64,000 bases of DNA from CAZCFB01 sp964511535. Lineage in GTDB: Bacteria > Myxococcota_A > Polyangia > GCA-2747355 > CAZCFB01. Below, piece after piece: positions 42,764 through 51,823 of this stretch. Numbering within the stretch: the first letter of the stretch is position 1; the number at the start of each line of letters is the position of its first letter. Made by a program: the position numbers and the translations under genes. Below the pieces are notes generated by a model. The model saw only the letters and a program-made list of their open reading frames with translations. It was not told where the DNA came from and did no database searches. The stretch spans positions 1 through 64,000 of the forward strand of contig CAZEFW010000026.1 in the NCBI GenBank assembly GCA_964511535.1. The letters run 5' to 3'.

Positions 42764-43561
42764 TCACTCCGCGTCCCCGGCAGGATCCCCCGCCTGCTTC
42801 AGATCCACAACCCCCGGCGGGGCGGCTGGCCGCGCGCTGGGCCGCCGGCGCACCATGGCCGCGGCCCCCTCGCGCACGGACCGGTCAAGGGACGACAGGG
42901 TGCTGGCCAGGCGCAGATCCCCCTGGGTCATGAACGACAGCAGCCGCAGGCTCAGCTCGGTGGGCGTGTACGGGTTGAGCAGCAAGGTGCGCTTTATCGG
43001 GTAGCGGACGATCCATCGCGGACTGCTGAACACATACCGGAGGATCTCGGGGTCCAGGGGCCGGCGGGAGGCCATGGCGATGACGTCCCGCTCGGTGAGG
43101 CGCGGGTTGAGCAGCAGGTTCGGCATCACCTCCGCCTCGGGGTTGCGCATCAGCTTCTCCAGCACGTCCCGACGGGTGTCGCGGGCCTGCCACTTGCGAT
43201 GCCCCAGGGTCAGCTCCCTTGGCGGGCCGGCCCTGCGGAAGTCGAGCTCCACGTCCGCCTGGCGGCTGGAGAAGAAGAGCCGCGCCAGGGCCTCGAGCTC
43301 CAGCTCCTTGGCCACCTTGTACAGCCGGGCCAGCAGGTCGTAATCCAGGGCGTCGGAGCCGAGCACGTTGGCCAGCGCCAGCATGGCCACGTCGAAGGGC
43401 GGTCCCCCCTCCCGGCCGCGCAGGTGGATCTCGGCCAGCAGGGGCACCATCTCATCTGGCGTGGCAGCCAGGATGGTCTCGGTCAGCTTGTGCGCCCGCA
43501 TTGCGGGCTCTGGCAGCGCGGCCAGCTTCCTGGCCAGCCTTGTGACCTCGTCGGAGGGCAT
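42764..43561 (-). CDS. conserved helical protein of unknown function
   Basis: A 265-residue soluble protein, almost all helix. It reads like a HEAT or Armadillo-type repeat chain: RDVLEKLMRNPEAEVMPNLL, NPRLTERDVIAMASRRP and EILRYVFSSPRWIVRYPIK. A C-terminal disordered Pro/Ala tail follows. I do not recognise a named family, though the NPxLTERDV pattern looks conserved-domain-like. Neighbours are a DUF3426-type zinc-ribbon gene 25 bp upstream and tatA 18 bp downstream, so it probably works with the envelope or export machinery. Confidence 0.72.
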   Translation of the reverse strand: MPSDEVTRLARKLAALPEPAMRAHKLTETILAATPDEMVPLLAEIHLRGREGGPPFDVAMLALANVLGSDALDYDLLARLYKVAKELELEALARLFFSSRQADVELDFRRAGPPRELTLGHRKWQARDTRRDVLEKLMRNPEAEVMPNLLLNPRLTERDVIAMASRRPLDPEILRYVFSSPRWIVRYPIKRTLLLNPYTPTELSLRLLSFMTQGDLRLASTLSSLDRSVREGAAAMVRRRPSARPAAPPGVVDLKQAGDPAGDAE

Positions 43562-43586
43562 CGGGTGGGCTCCGGTCCCCGGGGCG

Positions 43587-45404
43587 TTATTCCGCTCCCA
43601 GGTAGAGCTCCGCCTTGCTGGCCACCACCTCGACCTCGTATCGCTCGGCGGTGTAGTCCCCCGGGAGCGGGGTGATGATCACAGCGTAGCGTAGCTTGTG
43701 GCCCCCCTCCACCTTGCGGTTCACGCCGTTTTCGCCCCCCGGGTTGATGCGGCCCATGGCCGCAGACTTGTTCAGCTTGGTGAGCTGCTCGACAGAGAAG
43801 TGGGTCCCGGCGGGCGCCTCACCGCTGGTGACGCGGCGGCCGTGACGCGTGAGCCATGCCTTGACGTAGATGAAGCGCAGGGTGCGCGTATCGTTGTTCT
43901 TCACCGTCCCCCGCGCCAGCAGGGCGCGCTCACCGGAGGCGAACTTCACCTCATCCACCACCGGCGGCGTGAAGATCAGGGCGCGCAGCTCGTCCCGCTC
44001 GCGGGGCGGGGGCGTGACGGAGAAGGCGCGGCTCACCTGCTCGTCGAAGCGGCTGACGTCGAGCTTCCAGTTGTTGCGGGCGATGACGAACAGGAAGAAC
44101 ACCCCGGTGGTGAGCACCAGGAACGACATCAAGATCCCCACCACCTTCATGGTCTTGCTCGGCGCCGGGTGGGCGACGATGACGTTCTCGTACGACGGAC
44201 CAAACCCGGGCGGCGGGATGCCTGGCGCCTGGTGGCCCTGGTGGGGAGAGACCTGAGCGGCGGGGGCCGGCGTGGCGAACGGCGACAGGGCTTGCGGAGC
44301 GGCGGCGGCAGGCGAGTCGGCAGCAGCGGGCGCAGAGGCCGCGGCCTCCTGCCCGGCGACGGCGCCTCCCTCCGGCTGGTGCGAGCGGTCCATCATCGGC
44401 GTCGGCTCATCTTCCGGGAAGAACTCCACCGCGGGTATCTCCTCGGTGGGCATCTCCTCGGTGGGCACCTCCTCGATGGGGGGCTCGTCCGACACGGGCA
44501 TGATGTTCGACCCCATGGGGAGGGTCTTGGCCCGCAGGTCCACCTCGGGCTCGGTGTCCACGGCCTGCGGCAGCTCATCCATGGGCAGCGTGGCTTTCAG
44601 ATCGACGGCGGGGGCCTGGGCTGCCTCCTCCGCGGGCTCGGCTTCGGGCGGGGGCGCTGGCTCGGGCTCGGGCGCGGGCTCGGGCTCGGGCGCGGGCGCT
44701 GGCTCGGGCTCGGGCGCATCGTCCTCTGCCCCTGCCTGTTCCTCACCCTCCTCGTCGGTCTCCCCGTCCACCGCCGAGTGGCGGCCGGTGCCTGCCGCGT
44801 GAGGTACACCCGGGAGGCTCGGCCCGGCGGGGGGGAACGGCGAGGTCGGCTCGTCGATGGCGGCGTCGTCATCGGACGTCCCGCTGGCCGCATCATCCGC
44901 GGGGGCGGGCGCCTCCTCCACCTCCGGCTCCTCCTGTTCAACCTCCTGCGCCTCTTGTGGGGCAGCCGCGGCGTCCTCTTCCTCCGACGCCGCGGCGTCC
45001 TCGGGCGGCGCGTCCTCCTCCATGACCTCTGGCTCGGGCAGCTCTTCGACCTCGGCGCTGTCTGCTCCGCCGCGCACCTCGTCGATGATGTCCATCACCC
45101 CGGCGATCTCTGTCTGGAACTGGGGGTCCACCCGGATGCTGGTCTGGGTCTCGCTCGGCACGAACTTGGGCTGGTCGTCGCCGATCTCGCCGGAGGCGGC
45201 GTCGGCCTTGCCCGAGGACTTGAACCCCTCTTCCGGCATCTCGGCGTCGGGCTCGGCGCGCTTGGCCTGAGCGCTGCTCGGCTCGCCGAGCCGGATCACG
45301 AAGCCGAAGCCGCAGTGAGCACAACGCACCTTGGCCACGCCTCTGCGCAGATGATCGTCAGGGACGTGGAGGTTTTCTTTGCAGCTGGGACACTGGACTT
45401 TCAT
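43587..45404 (-). CDS. zinc-ribbon (MJ0042) plus DUF3426-like membrane protein
   Basis: A 605-residue protein. The N-terminal ribbon has two CxxC pairs (CPSCKENLHVP, CAHCGFGF). Residues about 40-400 are a very acidic, Pro/Ala/Glu-rich disordered region (EPEPAPAPEPEP type, plus repeated EEVPTEEMP). One membrane helix follows near 418-440 (LMSFLVLTTGVFFLFVIA). The C-terminal 150 residues form a DUF3426-like beta domain (FASGERALLARGTVKNNDTR). Similar proteins occur in Myxococcota and proteobacteria; their function is unknown. It is first in the operon with the helical protein, tatA and the nucleotidyltransferase. Confidence 0.82.
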   Translation of the reverse strand: MKVQCPSCKENLHVPDDHLRRGVAKVRCAHCGFGFVIRLGEPSSAQAKRAEPDAEMPEEGFKSSGKADAASGEIGDDQPKFVPSETQTSIRVDPQFQTEIAGVMDIIDEVRGGADSAEVEELPEPEVMEEDAPPEDAAASEEEDAAAAPQEAQEVEQEEPEVEEAPAPADDAASGTSDDDAAIDEPTSPFPPAGPSLPGVPHAAGTGRHSAVDGETDEEGEEQAGAEDDAPEPEPAPAPEPEPAPEPEPAPPPEAEPAEEAAQAPAVDLKATLPMDELPQAVDTEPEVDLRAKTLPMGSNIMPVSDEPPIEEVPTEEMPTEEIPAVEFFPEDEPTPMMDRSHQPEGGAVAGQEAAASAPAAADSPAAAAPQALSPFATPAPAAQVSPHQGHQAPGIPPPGFGPSYENVIVAHPAPSKTMKVVGILMSFLVLTTGVFFLFVIARNNWKLDVSRFDEQVSRAFSVTPPPRERDELRALIFTPPVVDEVKFASGERALLARGTVKNNDTRTLRFIYVKAWLTRHGRRVTSGEAPAGTHFSVEQLTKLNKSAAMGRINPGGENGVNRKVEGGHKLRYAVIITPLPGDYTAERYEVEVVASKAELYLGAE

Positions 45405-45499
45405 GATGCGTTCGCCGGCAGATTATCTGCCATAGCCTGGCATTAAATCAAGGAAATGGAACCCTTTACGGGCGAGGAGAATTGTGCGGCCAACCCCGG

Positions 45500-45505
45500 T
45501 ATGAT
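45500..45505 (+). promoter_or_regulatory. -10-like box for phaR
   Basis: TATGAT matches the -10 consensus at 5 of 6 positions and lies 19 nt before ATG 45519. No convincing -35 is found at 16-18 bp upstream. Confidence 0.3.
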
Positions 45506-45518
45506 ACTGATTTACTCC

Positions 45519-46133
45519 ATGGCCGAACGAACTATGCGCACAATCAAGCGGTACGCCAACCGCAAGCTCTATGACACGCAGGAAAGTCGCTATGTCACGC
45601 TGGAGCAGATCGCGCTGATGATCCGGCAGGGCGAAGACGTCAAGGTGGTGGACAATAACTCCAAGGAGGACCTCACCTCCGTGACCCTGGCCCAGATCAT
45701 CTTCGAGGAGGAGAAGAAGCAACGCTCCTTTCTGCCCCTGTCGACCCTGCGCAACATCATCCAGAGCGGCGGCGACTCGCTGCAAGATCTGATGAGCCAG
45801 CTCAGCGAAGGCGCCGAGCGAGTGGGTCGGGTTTTCCATTCCAAAGAAGAAGAGGCGCTGGCCGCGAGCCAGGGCCAGGGCCAGGTTGAGGGCGAAGAAA
45901 GTTCAGCTCAACCCGAGGTCACCGCCGAGGCCGAGAGCATGCAGGCCTCCTTCTTCCGCGACTTCCGCGACGGCTTCACCGGCGCCATGGATGAATGGCA
46001 GCGCCGTCTGGACCAGAGCGTGACCTCGGCCGTGGAGAGCGTCTCGCCCCTGGCCCCGCTACAAAAAGAGGTCCAGACCCTGCGCGACCGCCTGGCCGAG
46101 ATGGAAGAGAAGCTAAAATCCATCGAGAATTAG
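45519..46133 (+). CDS. phaR: polyhydroxyalkanoate synthesis regulator PhaR-like
   Basis: A 204-residue product from ATG 45519; ATG 45534 is also possible, and both fit the family, whose core starts at IKRYANRKLYDTQESRYVTL. That N-terminal DNA-binding PHB-accumulation domain is followed by VVDNNSKEDLTSVTLAQIIF and RNIIQSGGD. An acidic linker and a C-terminal coiled coil (LQKEVQTLRDRLAEMEEKL) complete it. PhaR represses phasin and PHA genes and binds PHB granules. No pha genes are adjacent. It is monocistronic between divergent and convergent neighbours. Confidence 0.88.
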   Translation: MAERTMRTIKRYANRKLYDTQESRYVTLEQIALMIRQGEDVKVVDNNSKEDLTSVTLAQIIFEEEKKQRSFLPLSTLRNIIQSGGDSLQDLMSQLSEGAERVGRVFHSKEEEALAASQGQGQVEGEESSAQPEVTAEAESMQASFFRDFRDGFTGAMDEWQRRLDQSVTSAVESVSPLAPLQKEVQTLRDRLAEMEEKLKSIEN

Positions 46134-46274
46134 CGCCCCGCTTCATCGCGTAACGACCCGAAGGATCGGCGCATGCCGAACGCGCTCCGCCGGAGGCGCC
46201 ATAAACGAGCACAGCAAAGCGGAGCCTTGCGCAGCTGAAATCGCGTGAACGTCGAGGTGAGGTGGGAGGCTTTT

Positions 46275-47474
46275 CTAGTAGTCGAAGCCCAGCGAGATGT
46301 TGATGGTGTGCTGGCCGCCGGCGCTGTCCTGGATCGTCTCCGGGACCACCTGGTTGAGCACCGAATTGTACCGCCGCAGCTCGTCGGTGGTGCTCCCCTT
46401 GAAGAAGTAGGTGTACTCCAGCAGCAGCGAGGCGATGTAGAAGTTCGCCTTGAGGCCCACGAAGATGCGGTGCCGCGTGATGTTGGATTGGTCGTCGAAG
46501 GAGAAGTTGCCGTTGCAGTCGATGTGGCGGCACTGCAGCAGCTCGCGGCCCTTGCCGGTGAGGGCGCCGCCGGGCTTGGTCAGCTCGTTCATCGGGTCCA
46601 CGCCTGGCGTGGCGTCCATCACCTCGGCGTCAGCGATGAACCAGAGGAACTGGTAGCCGAGGTACGGGGTGAGGTTGAACGACGAGGCGATGCCGAAGTG
46701 CTTGGACATGGAGCCGTCGAGCCCCACGATGTTGAGGTTGAAGTCTGGCGTGCCCATCACGCGCCCGCCGCTGGCGCGCACCGCGATGGCCGGCACGGGC
46801 CAGCCCTGGTAGCCCTCGTGCAGGGACATCTTCACCTGGGCCTGGGGCATCCACATCTTGCTGCCGATCAGGTGCCGCGCGCCGAGGCCGAGCTCCATGC
46901 CGGCCGCGCCGAACCAGATCCCCTTGCGGCCCATCAGGGTCACGGTGGGGGCGAAGCTCGGTGGGAGCTCCCGCTCGAGGCGATCGATCTCCGACGCGAA
47001 CTGGGAGGTGTCGCGGATGTTGCCCTTGGCGAACGCCTTGTCGCTCACCGAGCCGGCGGCCCTCCAGAACCGGTGGCCGGACGTCTTGGCGTCGGCGCCG
47101 GTGTTGGGGTTGGTGTGCAAGAAGTCGGCGGAGTTCTTCTTCGGGTTGATCATGGTCCACCCGAACTCCACGTTGAACGAAAACCCGCCGTACCCCTGGG
47201 TGTCTGACGGCGCCAGGATGTTGGGCGCGAACACCGCTCCGAGCTCTGACATCAGGGATCTGAAGGCGGGATTGTCCGCGATGACGGCCTTGACGTTGCC
47301 GTGCTGGACGGGGTCGTACCCGCCTCCACAATCCAGGGGACCGCCGCGCTCAACGTAGATCTGGCACAGACGGCTCAACTGGAGGTCCCAGGTGTCGGCC
47401 TGGGCCGGTCCTGCTGCCAGCAATAGCAGGGCGGCGCAGCACACAGTGCATGTCGCTTGGGACAACCGCAGCAT
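46275..47474 (-). CDS. predicted beta-barrel outer-membrane protein
   Basis: A 399-residue product from ATG 47474, behind AAAGGAG. The signal peptide ends GPAQAD. The body alternates hydrophobic and polar residues with many Gly and aromatic residues (WTMINPKKN, GKGIWFGAAG-type strands, YLGYQFLWFIAD, ANFYIASLLLEYTYFF), and the last residue is an aromatic Tyr after GFD. Both features are typical of barrels inserted by BamA. Three or four Cys are spaced through it. I cannot assign a transport substrate. It is convergent with phaR and divergent from the crotonase gene. Confidence 0.7.
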   Translation of the reverse strand: MLRLSQATCTVCCAALLLLAAGPAQADTWDLQLSRLCQIYVERGGPLDCGGGYDPVQHGNVKAVIADNPAFRSLMSELGAVFAPNILAPSDTQGYGGFSFNVEFGWTMINPKKNSADFLHTNPNTGADAKTSGHRFWRAAGSVSDKAFAKGNIRDTSQFASEIDRLERELPPSFAPTVTLMGRKGIWFGAAGMELGLGARHLIGSKMWMPQAQVKMSLHEGYQGWPVPAIAVRASGGRVMGTPDFNLNIVGLDGSMSKHFGIASSFNLTPYLGYQFLWFIADAEVMDATPGVDPMNELTKPGGALTGKGRELLQCRHIDCNGNFSFDDQSNITRHRIFVGLKANFYIASLLLEYTYFFKGSTTDELRRYNSVLNQVVPETIQDSAGGQHTINISLGFDY

Positions 47475-47599
47475 CTGTTTTGCTCCTTGGCTTTCTGGAG
47501 AAAGCAGAATATCAACTGCTACATAGGAGATCAACTAATTGCCTGTGCGTCAAGGTTGACATGAACCGCCCTGGCGGACCAGGCGAGGTTTGGAGGGTC

Positions 47600-48373
47600 A
47601 TGGAATACCAGGAGATCCTGTTCGAGATCCGGGACCGGGTGGGGTGGATCACCCTGAACCGGCCAAATAAGCGCAACCCCATCGGCCCGCGCACCGTGGG
47701 CGAGCTATGCCACCTGCTGCGCCGCGTACGCCAGGACGCCGGGGTGGGCGTGGTGGTGCTCACCGGGGCCGGGGGCAACTTCTCGGCCGGCGGGGATCTG
47801 TCGGCCATGGGCGGTCAGGGGGCGGACGCGGCGGCCCTCAAGGGCGGCTTCGCGGACCTGAACCTGCTGTTCACCCGGCTCGGCAAGCCGTCCATCGCCA
47901 TGATCCGGGGGGCGGCCATGGGCGGCGGGCTCGGGCTCGTGGCGGCCTGCGACATGGCCGTGGCCGCGCAGACCGCGGTGCTCGGGACGCCTGAGATCAA
48001 GGTGGGCCTGTGGCCCATGATCATCAGCGTGCCCCTGGCGCGCTGCATCGGCCGGCGACAGGCCCTGCGCCTGATGCTCACCGGGCAGAAGCTGAGCGCT
48101 GCGGAGGCGCTGGCGGTGGGGCTGGTGGGCGAAGTGGTGCCCGAGGCGGACCTGGAGCAGCGGGTCGAGGCGCTGGCCGGACAGCTGGCCACCCGCAGCC
48201 CGCTCGTGCTGCAGATGGGGCTCGACGCCTTCAACACGGCCCAGGGCATGGACCTGGAGCCGGCCCTGCGCTACCTGGAAAAGCAGCTGTGGGCCGTGCT
48301 GTGTACCGAAGATGCCATGGAGGGGATCCAGGCCTTCATGCAGAAGCGAGCGCCCCGGTTCAAGGGCCGATAA
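47600..48373 (+). CDS. crotonase-family protein (enoyl-CoA hydratase/isomerase-like)
   Basis: A 257-residue product from ATG 47600, preceded by GGAGGG. Crotonase motifs are clear: WITLNRPNKRNPI, VVLTGAGGNFSAGGDLSAM (oxyanion hole), AAMGGGLGLVAACDMAVA and LGTPEIKVGLWPM. The Glu equal to rat mitochondrial E144 is replaced by Gly in the GGGLGL stretch, while the E164 equivalent in TPEIK is kept. That pattern is seen in crotonases that are isomerases or special hydratases rather than standard beta-oxidation hydratases. It is monocistronic, ending at a hairpin terminator. Confidence 0.88.
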   Translation: MEYQEILFEIRDRVGWITLNRPNKRNPIGPRTVGELCHLLRRVRQDAGVGVVVLTGAGGNFSAGGDLSAMGGQGADAAALKGGFADLNLLFTRLGKPSIAMIRGAAMGGGLGLVAACDMAVAAQTAVLGTPEIKVGLWPMIISVPLARCIGRRQALRLMLTGQKLSAAEALAVGLVGEVVPEADLEQRVEALAGQLATRSPLVLQMGLDAFNTAQGMDLEPALRYLEKQLWAVLCTEDAMEGIQAFMQKRAPRFKGR

Positions 48374-48400
48374 GGCACGCTTGCGGGCCTTAGTTTTATT
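48371..48400 (+). terminator. intrinsic terminator of the crotonase gene
   Basis: The stop codon TAA begins the stem: TAAGGC pairs with GCCTTA (48387-48392), extended by CGC/GCG, followed by GTTTTATT. A stem plus a T-rich tract fits Rho-independent termination. Confidence 0.65.
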
Positions 48401-48494
48401 GCTAAGTAGCCCGATTCAACTACAATTGTGCGCTACATAATGGGCATGTTACTGTGCCGTAAATCTTAACAGTGGAGACGCTCGGAGGTCATCC

Positions 48495-49493
48495 ATGCAA
48501 GGAAGACATCTATTGCCTCTAATCTGTTGCGTCGCCCTGGGGCTGGCTTTTGCTCCGGGTGAGGCGCTGGGGCAGAAGAAGGACAAGGCGGCCATCGCCG
48601 AAGCAAAAAAGGCGTTCAAGGCCGGCCGTGGCTTCATGAAGGACAAGAAGTACGGCGAAGCCGTGGTCGCGTTCAGGAAGGCCTACAAGATCACCGGTGA
48701 CGGCCTTGTCATGGGCCAGGTGGCCAAGGCGTTCGAGGAGGCAGGCGACTATGAGATGGCGCTCAAGTCGATCCTGATCTACCGCGACTCGCTGCCCAAG
48801 CGGAAGCAGGCCGGGGCGCAGAAGATGGTCATGAAGTACCAGGCGCTGGTCAAGGCGGGCAAGAGCAAGCCGCTGGCCATGCCGGCCACGGCCAAGCCTG
48901 CGGAGACCAAGCCGGCCGAGACCAAGCCCGCGGAGACCAAACCGGCCGAGACCAAGCCCGCGGAGACCAAGCCGGCCGAGACCAAGCCTGCGGAGACCAA
49001 GCCTGCTGAGACCAAGCCTGCTGAGACCCAGCCGGCCGAGACCAAGCCGGAAGAGACCCAGCCGGCCGAGGGCGAGGGCGAAGGCGAAGGCGAGGAAGAG
49101 GCCGCCGCCGAGGGTGAGGAAGACCAGAAGCCGAAGCGGTTCTACACATGGATCGCCGCCGGTAGCGCCGCCGCGCTGGCCCTCAGCGGGCTCGTGGTGG
49201 GGCTCAACGCCCAGAGCAAGTACGACGAGCTGATGGATCGTTGCGCTGGTGTGGGCAACGGCTGCACTGACAGTGAGGTGGACTCCGTCAAGACGCGCGC
49301 CCTGGTGGCTGATGTGCTGTTCGGGGTGGCGGGTGCCGCGGCGATCACCGCCGGCGTGCTCTACTTCCTCGAGGGCCGCTCATCCGACGAGGAGCAGAGT
49401 GAGAAGGACACCGCCAGCTTGCGGCGGCGGGTCCGTGTCAGCCCGGTGGCCGGCCAGGGTACGTTCGGCCTGTCCGGTACGATCAAGTTCTGA
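48495..49493 (+). CDS. TPR-like envelope protein with PAETK repeat linker
   Basis: A 332-residue protein with a signal peptide (ALGLAFAPGEALGQ) and GGAGG upstream. Residues about 30-130 are helical and TPR-like (AKKAFKAGRGFMKDKKYGEA). A linker of about twelve PAETK/PAETQ units (DNA repeats 48894-49070) is followed by an acidic run. Two hydrophobic segments near 215-235 and 275-297 surround a small Cys loop (RCAGVGNGC). It matches the 444-1535 protein in layout but has no PEGA domain. It starts a + run with the lipoprotein, LolCE and DUF6599-like genes. An AT-rich upstream stretch holds a CATAAT box at 48436-48441. Confidence 0.75.
   Translation: MQGRHLLPLICCVALGLAFAPGEALGQKKDKAAIAEAKKAFKAGRGFMKDKKYGEAVVAFRKAYKITGDGLVMGQVAKAFEEAGDYEMALKSILIYRDSLPKRKQAGAQKMVMKYQALVKAGKSKPLAMPATAKPAETKPAETKPAETKPAETKPAETKPAETKPAETKPAETKPAETQPAETKPEETQPAEGEGEGEGEEEAAAEGEEDQKPKRFYTWIAAGSAAALALSGLVVGLNAQSKYDELMDRCAGVGNGCTDSEVDSVKTRALVADVLFGVAGAAAITAGVLYFLEGRSSDEEQSEKDTASLRRRVRVSPVAGQGTFGLSGTIKF
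48894..49070 (+). repeat. about twelve 15-bp tandem repeats (PAETK coding)
   Basis: In-frame degenerate copies of aagcc(t/g)gc(c/g)gagacc. Sequence variation is mostly synonymous, so the repeat is older than the one at 25810. Confidence 0.9.
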
Positions 49494-49504
49494 GGAGGAG
49501 AGCA

Positions 49505-50332
49505 ATGACGCCACGCAAACTGACCAAGCAGATCATCGCTCTGACCGCCCTGACGGCGGCGATGGCCCTGGCCAGCGCCGGCTGCTCGGCGCTCCTCGGC
49601 TTCGACGACCTCAAGGAGCCTGGCAAGGACGGCGGCGCCGTCAAGGAGGCCGGGGCCGATATCGCCCTGCTCGAGGCGGGCGCCGACATGGCCAAGACCG
49701 AGGCCGGGGCCGACATGGCGCCGGTGGAGGCCGGGGCCGACATGGCGCCGGTGGAGGCCGGCGTGGACATGGCGCCGGTGGAGGCCGGCGTGGACATGGC
49801 GCCCATGGAGGCCGGCATCGACCAGTCCATCCCGGACATGCCGATCCCGGACATCCCCGTGCCTGACATGCCGATTCCCGACATGCCGATTCCCGACATG
49901 CCGATCCCCGACATGCCGATCCCGGACATGCCGATCCCGGACCAGGCGGTGGTGGACACGGGCAGCCCTGACTCCCAGCCCACGGTTGACAGCGCCCCGG
50001 CAGTGGACAGCGCCCCGGCGGTTGACAGCGCCCCGGCGGTGGACAGCGGCCCGGCGGTTGACAGCGGCCCGGCGGTGGACAGCGCGGGCAGCGCGGACGC
50101 CTTCGTGCAGCTCATGTGCGGCGGCACGCCCTTCCCGCAGGCCGGCTGCTGCATGCCCAGCAGTGAAGTCGTGATCAAGTGTGAGGGCGCGTCCAAGGAC
50201 ACCCCCGCCCCCACGGACTGCTCCGCCACCAGCCAGAAGTGTGGGTGGATCGCCGGCGCAGGCATCTACGGTTGCGACTCCGTGGGCGCGGCCGACCCGT
50301 CGGGCAACAACCCCAAGACTTGCAACCCCTGA
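49505..50332 (+). CDS. lipoprotein with long low-complexity repeat stalk
   Basis: A 275-residue product with AGGAGGAG before ATG 49505 and lipobox ALASAGCSA. Three repeat blocks follow: EAGADMAPV/EAGVDMAPV (about 45-100), PIPDM units (about 108-145), and VDSAPA/VDSGPA (about 158-200). A compact Cys-containing C-terminus of about 70 residues has six Cys (CGGTPFPQAGCCMP). The stalk probably holds the small domain away from the membrane. I recognise no function. A hairpin TGACGG/CCGTCA includes the stop codon (50330-50346). Confidence 0.75.
   Translation: MTPRKLTKQIIALTALTAAMALASAGCSALLGFDDLKEPGKDGGAVKEAGADIALLEAGADMAKTEAGADMAPVEAGADMAPVEAGVDMAPVEAGVDMAPMEAGIDQSIPDMPIPDIPVPDMPIPDMPIPDMPIPDMPIPDMPIPDQAVVDTGSPDSQPTVDSAPAVDSAPAVDSAPAVDSGPAVDSGPAVDSAGSADAFVQLMCGGTPFPQAGCCMPSSEVVIKCEGASKDTPAPTDCSATSQKCGWIAGAGIYGCDSVGAADPSGNNPKTCNP
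49829..49942 (+). repeat. 12-15-bp tandem repeats (PIPDM coding)
   Basis: About nine in-frame copies of atcccggacatgccg with a few ATTCCC or ATCCCC variants. Confidence 0.85.
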
Positions 50333-50376
50333 CGGACATCCCGTCAACCTCCCCCCCCCAGCCGCAGTAGCCTGAC

Positions 50377-51801
50377 ATGTCTTACGAGTTCTTCGTCGGC
50401 TGGCGTTACCTGTACAGCGCGAGGCGCAGTCCGGCCATCTGGATCGGCTTCGCCCTGGCGGCGCTGTGTTGCGGCGCCGGCGTGAGCATCTTCTTCTGGA
50501 CCGCGGCCAAGGCGCTGGGCGCGGCCCTGATGCTCGCCGGGGGTGTTGGCATGGCCGCCGCGATGTTGCTGGCCATCTTCTCCACCTTCACGGCGGTGTC
50601 GGTGCTCGGCGTGAGCATCGGGGTGTCGATCCTGATCTGGGTCCTGTCGGTGACCAGCGGCTTTCAGGACGAGTTCCGCAACAAGGTGCTCGGGGTCAAC
50701 GCCCACATCTTGATCCTGAAGTACGGCCTCGACTTCTCCGAGTACCGAAGCGTCATGTCCAAGTGCGAGGACCTGCCCGAGGTGGAGGCGGCGGCGCCGT
50801 TCGTGTTCAACGAGATGATGCTGGCCCGGGGCCAGCGCCTGAGCGGCGTGCTGGTCAAGGGCGTGGACCCGAAGCTGGTGGGCAAGGTGCTCGACCTGCC
50901 CAAGCACATCGAGAAGCCGCGCAAGGTCAAGAAGAACCAGCTGCCCAGGCTGCTGCGGCCCTCGCGGGACGACGACAGCGGCGACCTCAAGCGCACCCCG
51001 GGGATCATCATCGGCCGGGTGCTGGCCGAGAAGCTCGAGGCCAAGGTGGGGGACATGCTGCGGCTGGTCTCGCCGCTGTCGGGCCTCGACCTGGCCGGCT
51101 GGTCTGCAGCAGGGGAGATCCCACGGTCGCGCGACTTCAAGGTGGAGGGGATCTTCTACTCGGGGTTCAACGAGTACGACAAGCGGCTGGTCTACGTTCA
51201 CCTGCGAGACGCCCAGGACTTCCTCGACCAGGGGGACGTGGTCACCGGGGTGGATCTGAAGATCCGCGACGTGTTCCGCGCGCGGCCGCTGGCCAAGAAG
51301 ATCGCGGGCCTGCTGGGGGGCACGCCCTACCGCGCCATCGACTGGAGCGAGCTGAACCGCAACCTGTTCACCGCCCTGGCGCTGCAGAAGCTGTTTCTGA
51401 TCCTGGTCATCGCCATCATCGTGGTGGTGGCGGCGTTCAACGTGCTGGCGGCGCTGTACGTGCTGGTGGTGCGCAAGACGCGGGAGATCGCCATCCTCAA
51501 GTCCATGGGGATCTCCAACTGGGGCGTGGCGCGCATCTTCCAGAGCACCGGCATCATCGTCTGGCTCGTGGGCACCGGGCTGGGGCTGCTGTGGGGCTAC
51601 CTCGGGGCGCTTGTGCTGCGGCGCTACGGCTTCCCCCTCGACCCGAAGGTCTACCACATCAGCGAGCTGCCGGTGCGGCTCGACCCGTGGGAGTTTTTCT
51701 TCACGGCGCTGTTCGCCCTGGTGGTCTGTGTGCTGGCCACCCTCTACCCGTCCATCAAGGCCTCCCGCCAGAACCCGGTGGAGGGGCTGCGCTACGAATG
51801 A
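50377..51801 (+). CDS. LolC/LolE-type ABC permease
   Basis: A 474-residue protein. Besides the usual four-helix FtsX layout there are two extra N-terminal membrane segments (IGFALAALCCGAGVSIFF, LMLAGGVGMAAAMLLAIF) before SVLGVSIGVSILIWVLSV. A periplasmic domain follows (about 100-325). The conserved cytoplasmic loop appears as VVRKTREIAILKSMGISNWG, and the C-terminus has YPSIKASRQNPVEGLRYE. LolCE extracts lipoproteins from the inner membrane with LolD. No LolD ATPase gene is in the window, so it may be unlinked. Neighbours on both sides encode lipoproteins. Confidence 0.88.
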   Translation: MSYEFFVGWRYLYSARRSPAIWIGFALAALCCGAGVSIFFWTAAKALGAALMLAGGVGMAAAMLLAIFSTFTAVSVLGVSIGVSILIWVLSVTSGFQDEFRNKVLGVNAHILILKYGLDFSEYRSVMSKCEDLPEVEAAAPFVFNEMMLARGQRLSGVLVKGVDPKLVGKVLDLPKHIEKPRKVKKNQLPRLLRPSRDDDSGDLKRTPGIIIGRVLAEKLEAKVGDMLRLVSPLSGLDLAGWSAAGEIPRSRDFKVEGIFYSGFNEYDKRLVYVHLRDAQDFLDQGDVVTGVDLKIRDVFRARPLAKKIAGLLGGTPYRAIDWSELNRNLFTALALQKLFLILVIAIIVVVAAFNVLAALYVLVVRKTREIAILKSMGISNWGVARIFQSTGIIVWLVGTGLGLLWGYLGALVLRRYGFPLDPKVYHISELPVRLDPWEFFFTALFALVVCVLATLYPSIKASRQNPVEGLRYE

Positions 51802-51823
51802 CGCTATAAAAGGAGGCATGTCG

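Noticed and set aside
46134..46274. tRNA or small RNA between phaR and the outer-membrane gene
   Set aside because: Only short GC-rich stems are seen, with no cloverleaf and no T-run.
48894..49070. possible CRISPR-like array
   Set aside because: These are in-frame PAETK coding repeats with no spacers.
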